Below, in pieces: positions 17,885 through 25,326 of a DNA stretch of 64,000 nt (within the stretch, counting starts at the first letter, position 1; every line of letters begins with the position of its first letter). The stretch comes from Sneathiella marina (lineage in GTDB: Bacteria; Pseudomonadota; Alphaproteobacteria; Sneathiellales; Sneathiellaceae), in the NCBI RefSeq assembly GCF_023746535.1, contig NZ_CP098747.1, forward strand, positions 998,364 to 1,062,363, in the 5' to 3' direction. The notes beneath the pieces were generated by a model, which was not told where the DNA came from, did not search any database, and saw only the letters and a program-made list of their open reading frames with translations. The translations under genes were made by a program, and so were the position numbers.

Positions 17885-17993
17885 ATTGATAAGTCCCTAT
17901 GAAAGTCTTAGGAGAAAGGTAATTAATGTACTTTACTATTTGTGCAGTTTCGAAATTTAGCGCGATAGGCGCTAGCTGACAAGGTGAACGGTG

Positions 17994-18260
17994 ATGAAAA
18001 TTTTGAGTACATACAGGATTGGGCTACTATTCGTTTTTTGTGCATTATTTCTTAGTGCTTGTGATCAACGATCCGAGGATGACATCATTACCGGGACACT
18101 GGGCCTGACAACACCATCAGCGGTCCAAGCTGCAATCGGCCCAGCTGATAATATTTCAAATATGGGAAATACCGAAATCTGGAATTACGAAACCTCATCC
18201 AGCGATGTCTGTTTTATAGTAGCGGGAGATACAATTATGCAATTCTCTTGTTTTGAGTGA
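17994..18260 (+). CDS. Small lipoprotein
   Basis: The product is 88 residues from ATG 17994 (a GTG one codon earlier is also possible; AAGG lies upstream). A hydrophobic signal segment of about 20 residues ends in the lipobox LSAC, with the lipidated Cys near residue 23. The mature part is about 65 residues with a DNISNMGNTEIWNYE stretch and two further Cys residues that could form a disulfide. The general form recalls small SmpA/OmlA-type outer-membrane lipoproteins that track substrate changes, but I would not assign it to that family. It converges on the antiporter gene with 11 bases between ends. Confidence 0.7.
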   Translation: MKILSTYRIGLLFVFCALFLSACDQRSEDDIITGTLGLTTPSAVQAAIGPADNISNMGNTEIWNYETSSSDVCFIVAGDTIMQFSCFE

Positions 18261-18271
18261 AACTGGAATCA

Positions 18272-19711
18272 TTACTTCTTAGCCGGATTCTCTTGATTTC
18301 CATCTTCTGGATTGTCTCGATTTTCTTCTAGTACTGCTTGATAACTGACAGCATCTTCATTTTGGATAAGAGCCTCCGCGTTTTCCGACATCATGCCTTC
18401 CGTTGACACATCGTCCGGGGTATTTCCATAATCCTGTTGATTTTTTTGCCTGCTCGCTTTGAATTTTAAATATTCGAAAGTTGTTTTCGAGGCGCGCATC
18501 AAAAATACGGTCTCCTTTCCGTAGATATCGTCCCAAACCGCTCGAAAATCATTTGCTTGTCCAGCCGCCAGTTTTTGTGCACGTCTTGCTGTAAGCAGCC
18601 AAAGCGGACTGATCATCAAGCTCAAGGCAATAACAGTGATCATGAGCTGAGCAATATCAGGAGATACGAAATCGCTGTCACCCCCTGTAGCCATAAGCAA
18701 AAAGGAAAATTCTCCGATTTGCCCTAGAGCTGTTCCCGCGATAAATGCAGATCGCCAATCGACACCTGTGACTCGCAAAATCATTATATTCACGAGGGTT
18801 TTGATTAAAATGACAGCAAGTAGCATTACCAGGACAAGAACGATGTTTTGGATGATATAAGTCAGGTCGATCAGGAGGCCGATGGACAAAAAGAAAATCA
18901 TCAACAAAATTGCCTGTATCGGCTGGGTAGCCTCGACGATACGTTCGCGCTCCTGACTGTTGCCAATAATAAGACCCGCCAAAAAGGCGCCAAATGCAGG
19001 TGATGTGCCTACCATACCGCTTACAGCGGCCATCCCTAAACAAAAGACTATTCCGAAAAGCGGAAGTAAATCCGCGTTGCCTGAAATTGCTTTGAGAAAG
19101 GGAAGATGGACGCGTTCGCGTTGGCTGAGGAAAAGGATAAGAGCAATGAGGAAACCAATAGCCAAAGCGATAGTGAGTATCAGTATGGGAATATTAAGCT
19201 CAGTTCCTGATAAACTCCCAATAATGAGCAACATTGGAACAACAGCAAGATCCTGCGCAATCAGAAGACCTATCGCGATATTACCGGTTCTCTGGTGAAG
19301 TTCTCCTATGTCTTCCAGGATCTTTACAGCAACGGCCGTCGAACTGATGGACAGGCTGAAAGCTAACAATAGGGTTAATTGCCAGGGCCAATCAAGATAC
19401 CAGGAAAGTAGGCTCATTATGCCATAAGCAATGGCGACTTGAAGAAATACACCCCCAATAGCCGTTTTCCATATGCGCATAAAGGATTTGAGGTTGAGCT
19501 CCATCCCAATGAGATACAGCAATAGCAAGACACCAAGTTCCGCCAAAATTTCGACATTTGCGCGATCTTCAACGAAACCAAACACAGACCGTCCCAAAAC
19601 CATCCCGGTCAGCAGGTAGCCAACAATCGCCGGCTGCTTGATGTGGGTCATAATCATGCCAAGAACGAGGGCCACAGTAGCGATAATCGCAATATCAGTA
19701 AGTTGGTGCAT
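18272..19711 (-). CDS. CPA2-family cation:proton antiporter
   Basis: This is a 479-residue polytopic membrane protein. The first 385 residues hold about twelve hydrophobic segments with CPA2/KefB-like motifs: KQPAIVGYLLTGMVLG, LLLYLIGMELN, SSTAVAVKILED, and GTSPAFGAFLAGLIIGNS. The family exchanges Na+ or K+ for H+ across the inner membrane. The C-terminal ~95 residues are hydrophilic and acidic and lack a recognisable RCK/TrkA-N nucleotide-binding domain. That separates it from full-length KefB/KefC, so ion specificity is open. It has a long upstream gap (about 190 bases) shared with the divergent protease gene. Confidence 0.9.
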   Translation of the reverse strand: MHQLTDIAIIATVALVLGMIMTHIKQPAIVGYLLTGMVLGRSVFGFVEDRANVEILAELGVLLLLYLIGMELNLKSFMRIWKTAIGGVFLQVAIAYGIMSLLSWYLDWPWQLTLLLAFSLSISSTAVAVKILEDIGELHQRTGNIAIGLLIAQDLAVVPMLLIIGSLSGTELNIPILILTIALAIGFLIALILFLSQRERVHLPFLKAISGNADLLPLFGIVFCLGMAAVSGMVGTSPAFGAFLAGLIIGNSQERERIVEATQPIQAILLMIFFLSIGLLIDLTYIIQNIVLVLVMLLAVILIKTLVNIMILRVTGVDWRSAFIAGTALGQIGEFSFLLMATGGDSDFVSPDIAQLMITVIALSLMISPLWLLTARRAQKLAAGQANDFRAVWDDIYGKETVFLMRASKTTFEYLKFKASRQKNQQDYGNTPDDVSTEGMMSENAEALIQNEDAVSYQAVLEENRDNPEDGNQENPAKK

Positions 19712-19905
19712 TTAAACTACTAATTTTGGTGTAGGGTTGAATGATGTTTAGGCAACTCGGTACAGTCAATCTAACAGATATTAGTTAATTTGTTGATTAT
19801 ATTGATGACGTTTATGAAAGATAAAAATGGCCATTATATGGGCAGCGATCTTGGGTCCACTCTATTGATCGGGTGCCGACAATCCTTGAGGATGGACTTG
19901 GGACT

Positions 19906-20709
19906 ATGCATCGCTTAATTCATTGGATCAGTTTAAGCGTGTTCTGCGTGGCCGCTTCGATTGCGACGTCTCTTACAATGGCAAATGAACAGCATCAACC
20001 AACTGAGCCGAAACTAGTACTCCCGGGGATCAAAGGGGCGGATGATAGAGTTCGGGTCGATATATCCAGGTATCCCTGGCGTTCAGTTGGCCGCTTAAAC
20101 CGATCAGGAAATTTTTGTACCGGTGTATTGGTCGGCCCTGCACAAGTGATAACAGCGGCTCATTGTTTTTGGGATAACCGGCTTCGAAAGTGGGCGAGCC
20201 CGGAGAACATTCACTTCGTAGCAGGATACGAGCGTGGCAATTATTTGGCGCATTCAAAAGTTGAAAAATTCGTGCTTTCCGGAAATCGCACTCCAGGTAA
20301 AAATCATGGAAAGCCTGAAATCCTTGAAGATTGGGCGATTGCAACCCTCAAAGAGCCTCTGGGCGAAAAATTTGGCTACATTCCAGTGAGTAAAATGGAT
20401 GATCCAGCAATTGACATTACTTTTGTTCAGGCGGGATACAGTAAAGATATTCCGCACATGCTGACTGTCCATGATGGATGTAGAATTGCAGGTATCGAAA
20501 AGGAAAGCGATACTATTGCGACTATTCTTCTTCACGAATGTGATGCAACAAACGGTGATTCAGGATCTCCCATCTTTATGAAGAATGGTTCAGAATTCTC
20601 TTTGGTGGGCCTTCATGTTGCAACATACAAGCCAGGCAATCGTGATGTTCTCGGAATAGCTATCTCATCCGATCAATTTCGCAGCAGTATTCATGCTTAC
20701 TTGCCTTAA
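19906..20709 (+). CDS. Secreted trypsin-like serine protease
   Basis: From ATG 19906 the product is 267 residues with an N-terminal signal peptide (about residues 1-26, ending near TMA-NEQ); a GTG 33 bases upstream is an alternative start. The catalytic triad of chymotrypsin-fold proteases is visible: His in VITAAHCFW, Asp in EDWAIATL and Ser in NGDSGSPIF. Cys residues flanking the His and Ser could form disulfides. The family cleaves peptide bonds outside the cytoplasm. Nothing in the neighbourhood names a substrate. A terminator-like hairpin lies about 150 bases downstream. Confidence 0.88.
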   Translation: MHRLIHWISLSVFCVAASIATSLTMANEQHQPTEPKLVLPGIKGADDRVRVDISRYPWRSVGRLNRSGNFCTGVLVGPAQVITAAHCFWDNRLRKWASPENIHFVAGYERGNYLAHSKVEKFVLSGNRTPGKNHGKPEILEDWAIATLKEPLGEKFGYIPVSKMDDPAIDITFVQAGYSKDIPHMLTVHDGCRIAGIEKESDTIATILLHECDATNGDSGSPIFMKNGSEFSLVGLHVATYKPGNRDVLGIAISSDQFRSSIHAYLP

Positions 20710-20856
20710 AAATACAATTTTATGAAAAATAACAGAAATTTATCGATTAATACCTCATATGAGGGATGTGTTACTGAATTCTGGTCGCTAGGTTAATGAG
20801 GTTGAAACAGAATTTATTTTCTAAACAGTCGATTTAACCGTCATTACACGGTATAC

Positions 20857-20896
20857 TGCGCCAAACCGTCAATTATGAGACGATTTGGCGCACTTT
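20857..20896 (+). terminator. Inverted repeat followed by CTTTT (possible terminator)
   Basis: TGCGCCAAACCGTC and GACGATTTGGCGCA form a near-perfect stem around an 8-base loop, followed by CTTTT. It could end transcription from the protease gene or act as an attenuator for the downstream 90-residue gene. The run of T is short, so strength is uncertain. Confidence 0.5.
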
Positions 20897-20953
20897 TAAG
20901 GAATGAACGTAAAAATGAGTATCGTTCTTTTCGAATGGAGAGCAGGTTTGTAG

Positions 20954-21226
20954 ATGATTGAAGATGATGCAGAACAGACGTTGCCAATAGATTTAGATCT
21001 TGATCTAGATGAAGTGGTCGATTTAGATGCTTTGTTCGATGCTCTGAATATTGCTGCAAAAGATGGCGTCGACTCTATGGAATTTACGGCGCATGAAAAT
21101 GGTGGTGGAGTATTAACGGTTTCTGGCCAGGACCTTGATATCAACGCTATGCCGTCTGGCCTGGATGATTTAAATGATCAATCAGATGATCTATTGAAAT
21201 CAAATATTGTTTCTGACGAATCTTGA
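20954..21226 (+). CDS. Small acidic protein (90 aa), unrecognised
   Basis: This 90-residue frame starts at ATG 20954 and encodes a strongly acidic product with an alternating Asp/Leu stretch (PIDLDLDLDEVVDLDALF, residues 11-28) and a Gly-rich turn near residue 49. It has no signal peptide or Cys. GAGAGCAGG upstream gives only a weak ribosome site. It converges with the receptor gene, leaving 11 bases between ends. I do not recognise it. The biased composition could come from a real small acidic protein, and it stands at the edge of the type I secretion locus. Confidence 0.5.
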   Translation: MIEDDAEQTLPIDLDLDLDEVVDLDALFDALNIAAKDGVDSMEFTAHENGGGVLTVSGQDLDINAMPSGLDDLNDQSDDLLKSNIVSDES

Positions 21227-21237
21227 TACTTCTGTTT

Positions 21238-23295
21238 TTATGATTGAACAGACATCATTGCCCTGAATTCAGCACCGGCTTTGGATTCGAAAAAATCTGT
21301 CATTGCTGCAACAATTCTTTGATCGTATTTTTCCGGGTTATTTCTAAAGACGCGTAACGCCTCATCAATTCCAATGGTTTCGCGATAACCTCGCGGTGAT
21401 ATGCGGGCTACCAAAATGTCTGCCATACCCAGGATACGAGCGGAAATTCCGATTTCGTCATCCGCTAATCCGTTAGGATATCCGGAGCCGTCTAGGCGCT
21501 CATAAAGTTGTGTAACAGCTTCCAAAATTGGTGTTTCGATTTCTGCTTCTTGTAACAGTTTTTCAGCAACCAACACATGTTCCTGCATAATGTTTTGTTC
21601 TTGAGCATTTAAACGGCGCTCCTTTTCCCGAATGCTTCTGGGAATCGAGATTTTTCCAATCTGAGACAAATGTGCGCTTGTTTCGATAATACGTCGTGTT
21701 TCTACAGGAAGATCGAGTTGTTCTGCAATATGCTCGGCCAGATGTCCCATACGGTTAGAGTGATCTGCTAGATAAGGATCATTTGCTTCAAGCATACGAA
21801 CCAGAACCGTAATGGCTTTTTTATCCATCTCTTCTTTGCGTCGCTGAAATTCAACATATTCTGTAACGTCGCTACCCACTGTTACGATGCCTATAAAATT
21901 GCCGTCATCGTTGAGAAAGCGGGATTTAGCTATTCGAATAGTCCGCACACCCTGCATTGTTTCTATGTCGATAAATGCGTTTATTGTTTGCTCTGTTGCA
22001 ATCGCTTTTCTGTCATATTCAGCCATCTCCCGTGCAACTTTTTCACCAAATAACAGTCGATCCGTTTTCCCCGGTATTGCCCTGATAGGAGTATCGACAA
22101 GGCGTGCAAAAGACGGATTGGCGTAGATATACTGTCCTTCGGGATCTGAAAGGCTGATATGTTCGTCAATCGTATTATTGATACTACCCAAAAGACGCCG
22201 CTGCACATTAATCTGAGTGGCAAAGTCTTTGTATTGTGTCGCCAGCGCTGTAGCGCTTTGATTTCTCAAAATCAACCATAGTGCTAAACACAGACTGATA
22301 ATCACAATAATAAAGCTGAGTGCCAAGCCTATTATAAACAGGGAATAGGTTTTTAGGCTCGACAGAGCATCCTTGCCTGCCACCTGTTCGACAACGAAAA
22401 GAGAGGTGCCATTGACTGCGTGGCTTGCGGAATAGATTGTATCACCATTTTTTGCCGCCCAGGATTTAAAAGGTACCATTTCGGAGGAAAGATTTTGATC
22501 AGCTTCGGGTGAAACGAAGGGAGCTTTCGATGGGAATAGTTCTATATATTCGCCTTCTTCGAACTGGAATAATCTTACCTTCACGGGCTCCAACGAAAAA
22601 GGTGAGGGGTCCAAAGACCCAACCAACTGTTCAGACGCTGTAATGGTCAAAAGCAGCACTCCGACAATATTTGCCTCAGTTGCCAGATCATTTGATTGGG
22701 CGGCCTTAATGGGTATGAGCAGGTCAAAGACTAATCCGTGATCTGTCGACCTGAAAGGCGTAATTGTCACATCATTCTTGGCATATTGCTGAACAGCTAT
22801 TTTTCGTTGTGTATCTATTAGCGACGGAGCACCACCTGACGCCAAATATGCTCTCCCGTCCTGTCCAATCATATAAGCGCCCAAAAGGGAGTTTTGTTGG
22901 ACAAAGGAAGTTATTGCACCCTGCATATAGGGAAGTTGACTCTTCAAAGGTGCAGGAAGATCCTGGCCTTTAGTTAAATTAATTTCCGTTGCAAACAATT
23001 GAAAAAGCTCATTGTTGACAATTCTACCTGCTTGTTCTGAAGCCACATTGAGCCATGTTTCAATGACTTTTGCTTCACCGGCTGTTGTAATTTCCATCCT
23101 GTTTTGCAATTCTGATATGAGTTCCTTTTTTCGGATCTCAATGGCGTAATCGGCGGCAAAATAAGAAAGAATAAGAAGAACAGCCAACAGGATTCCACCA
23201 ATTTTCCATGGATTGCTATTCATATGTTGCCCACTCTCTGGAGCTTCACTTGGCAGAAAACTATTCAATTCAAGTTTTGTAACAGTGTCAGTCAT
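21238..23295 (-). CDS. Membrane receptor: periplasmic Cache-like region, PAS, degenerate HD-GYP
   Basis: The 685-residue protein has a membrane segment at about 31-50, a large periplasmic region (about 51-317) resembling a Cache sensor, a second membrane segment at about 318-343, a PAS domain (about 370-485) and a C-terminal HD-GYP-like domain (about 495-670). In the HD-GYP part the metal-binding HD is replaced by Ser544-Gln545 (in LSQIGK) and the HHE motif by Leu597-Tyr598-Glu599. His573, the GYP triplet (605-607) and Asp626 remain. HD-GYP enzymes hydrolyse c-di-GMP with a bound metal centre; loss of these ligands argues against catalysis and for a binding role. It overlaps the upstream LapG-like gene by 8 bases and ends the leftward secretion operon. 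Confidence 0.85.
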   Translation of the reverse strand: MTDTVTKLELNSFLPSEAPESGQHMNSNPWKIGGILLAVLLILSYFAADYAIEIRKKELISELQNRMEITTAGEAKVIETWLNVASEQAGRIVNNELFQLFATEINLTKGQDLPAPLKSQLPYMQGAITSFVQQNSLLGAYMIGQDGRAYLASGGAPSLIDTQRKIAVQQYAKNDVTITPFRSTDHGLVFDLLIPIKAAQSNDLATEANIVGVLLLTITASEQLVGSLDPSPFSLEPVKVRLFQFEEGEYIELFPSKAPFVSPEADQNLSSEMVPFKSWAAKNGDTIYSASHAVNGTSLFVVEQVAGKDALSSLKTYSLFIIGLALSFIIVIISLCLALWLILRNQSATALATQYKDFATQINVQRRLLGSINNTIDEHISLSDPEGQYIYANPSFARLVDTPIRAIPGKTDRLLFGEKVAREMAEYDRKAIATEQTINAFIDIETMQGVRTIRIAKSRFLNDDGNFIGIVTVGSDVTEYVEFQRRKEEMDKKAITVLVRMLEANDPYLADHSNRMGHLAEHIAEQLDLPVETRRIIETSAHLSQIGKISIPRSIREKERRLNAQEQNIMQEHVLVAEKLLQEAEIETPILEAVTQLYERLDGSGYPNGLADDEIGISARILGMADILVARISPRGYRETIGIDEALRVFRNNPEKYDQRIVAAMTDFFESKAGAEFRAMMSVQS

Positions 23296-23998
23296 TTTGC
23301 GTTGTTCCTTGTGAAGCCTGCTCGACTGAGACCGCTTTTGGTATATGAGCCCACCTGTTCTGTTCGTTCACCGAATAGAGCGGTAGATAATATGGAGTGA
23401 AGCTCTCGCTTAATATACTGTCATTGAGATCGTCAAGAATGTATATTTTTCCGCCTGTTTTAACACTCAGAACAGTGTGTACATTATTGCGCAAAACATC
23501 ATTCGTTACGACAATTCGCATGTCTGATGGCGGCACGCCTAACTCTTTAAGACTGATATATTTCATGATGGCGAAATCTTCTGAATCGCCCCCATTTTCC
23601 ATAAATTCAAGAGGTGTCGCCCAATAGTCACTCACTGCATAATTTTCCGTATCAGTGCGTTTCCGCCAACTATTCAAAAATCGATTAATTTGCTGAATTT
23701 GGACACGTTTATCCGACGTCCGTAATTCGTTGATTTTCGCACGCCAAAGTGTCATTTGTTGAGAATAGCAGTCCTCAATCTTGAGATCGCATTTTTTCGC
23801 TTCGATGGCAACTTCTTCAAAGCTTTCGATAACTCGTTTCCACTGAGGCAGTGCGCTTAGGTTATCCGAGGCAATTTCGACAGTTCCGAATAACCCATCT
23901 ACATTAACGTCGGCATATGCCGATTTCATTGGGGCAAGCGATAGTGTCGCTGACAAAGTTACTATAGATAAACAGGAAAATCTGGAAAAGCTGCGCAT
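23288..23998 (-). CDS. LapG-like (BTLCP) periplasmic protein with Ser in place of catalytic Cys
   Basis: The product is 236 residues with a signal peptide (about 1-29, cleavage near AYA-DV). It has the layout of bacterial transglutaminase-like cysteine proteases such as LapG: SDYWATPLEF, the nucleophile motif, a His and an Asp. The usual GDCEDYA motif reads GDSEDFA here, with Ser139 (codon TCA, bases 23582-23584) in place of Cys. His174 (NVHTVL) and Asp189/190 (ILDD) are kept. Active LapG cleaves the N-terminal retention module of a surface adhesin. This copy may be inactive, may hydrolyse poorly through Ser, or may bind substrate or receptor only. It sits between the adaptor gene (TAATG overlap) and the receptor gene. 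Confidence 0.85.
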   Translation of the reverse strand: MRSFSRFSCLSIVTLSATLSLAPMKSAYADVNVDGLFGTVEIASDNLSALPQWKRVIESFEEVAIEAKKCDLKIEDCYSQQMTLWRAKINELRTSDKRVQIQQINRFLNSWRKRTDTENYAVSDYWATPLEFMENGGDSEDFAIMKYISLKELGVPPSDMRIVVTNDVLRNNVHTVLSVKTGGKIYILDDLNDSILSESFTPYYLPLYSVNEQNRWAHIPKAVSVEQASQGTTQND

Positions 23999-25326
23999 TA
24001 GCGTTCTCTTAAGGCCGAGTCTCGGGTTTTCAGGATTGGTTTCAAGATATAGTCCAAAACGGTTTTATGGCCGGTTAATGTATCAACTGAAGCAACCATA
24101 CCTGGAATTATTGGATAAGTGTTTTCCCCGCGTTGGAGATAATTCTGATCAGTCCGTACAATAATTTGATAAAAACTCTCTCCGGTTTGTTCGTCGACAA
24201 TTGTGTCGGCGCTGATACGTTCGAGCTTTGCAGGCAGGCCTCCATAAATTGAAAAGTCATAAGCTGTGATTTTTACGGTCGCTTCTTGGCCAGGCCTTAG
24301 AAAGGCAATGTCAGAAGGTCGAATGCGGGCTTCTACCAATAATGAGTCATCAATAGGGACAATCTCGACAATGTCTTGGCCGGGCCTCACAACGCCGCCG
24401 ATTGTTTGAATTTTAAGTTCTTTGACCTCGCCATTTACTGGAGATCGGACATCTGTTCTGGCGACCCGATCTGCAACACCTAATATGGCCTGACGTGCAG
24501 CTTCATATTCTGCTCTTACGACTCCAAGCTCTTGAGAGGCCTTGCTTCGAAAGGTAAGGATCTTTTCTTCTATGCGCTGATTGGCTTCTTTAAGAGCGCC
24601 GTCAACTCTCGGCAATGCTAGGTTTGATGCCGAAATTTGACCCTGAAGCTCATTTATTTCTCGCTTCAATTGCAAAAACTGCACTTTTGGCACAATACCT
24701 TTTTTTACAAGTGGTTCCGTGATTGATTTTTCTTCGTTCGCGAGCGCAAGGGTGGTGCGCAATTGCTTGAGGCGACCATTAATTTCTTGAATTTCCTGAC
24801 TGCGTTGCTGGGCCTGTTGCCGCAGAATGGAAATTTGCGATTGAAGTTCTGACTGGCGAGCATTGAAGAGATCTTGCTCGCTGATGGAAATGTCTTGTCG
24901 CTCTGCGAGAAGTTCGGGAGGGAAGGTAATTCCTGATCCAGATGCTTCCGCCTCAAGACGTGCAATCTTGCCCATTAAATTCAGATAATTGGATTCAATT
25001 TCGCCAGCACGTGATGAATATCCTGTATCATCTATTCGCAGCAGTATTTGCCCCTTTTCGACAATATCACCTTCACTAACTAACAGTTCCTCCAGGATGC
25101 CGCCTTCAAGATTTTGGATAACCTGGACTTTACTGGAAGGGATTACCTTGCCATCTCCACGGGTTACTTCGTCAAGGACAGCCCGGTCGGCCCAAACATA
25201 AGCGGCGACAAAAAAGGCAACGATACCGAATAGCAGAAGAAAGGATCGAGGGTTCGGTCCTTGTATTTTCGCAGCAACCACATCTGACGCAAAGTCTGAA
25301 TCATTCCATTTCAATTTATCTGACAT
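23998..25326 (-). CDS. Type I secretion membrane fusion protein (HlyD/LapC-like)
   Basis: This is a 442-residue periplasmic adaptor of a type I secretion system. It has one N-terminal membrane segment (about 28-46), a lipoyl-like half-motif (GGILEELLVSEGDIVEKGQIL, about residues 75-95), a long coiled coil (about 110-290) rich in Gln and Glu, and the HlyD C-terminal block (RSPVNGEVKELKI). It links the inner-membrane ABC transporter to the outer-membrane channel. Start and stop codons overlap both neighbours by one base (TAATG). Length and context match LapC-type adaptors that serve giant adhesins. Confidence 0.93.
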   Translation of the reverse strand: MSDKLKWNDSDFASDVVAAKIQGPNPRSFLLLFGIVAFFVAAYVWADRAVLDEVTRGDGKVIPSSKVQVIQNLEGGILEELLVSEGDIVEKGQILLRIDDTGYSSRAGEIESNYLNLMGKIARLEAEASGSGITFPPELLAERQDISISEQDLFNARQSELQSQISILRQQAQQRSQEIQEINGRLKQLRTTLALANEEKSITEPLVKKGIVPKVQFLQLKREINELQGQISASNLALPRVDGALKEANQRIEEKILTFRSKASQELGVVRAEYEAARQAILGVADRVARTDVRSPVNGEVKELKIQTIGGVVRPGQDIVEIVPIDDSLLVEARIRPSDIAFLRPGQEATVKITAYDFSIYGGLPAKLERISADTIVDEQTGESFYQIIVRTDQNYLQRGENTYPIIPGMVASVDTLTGHKTVLDYILKPILKTRDSALRER

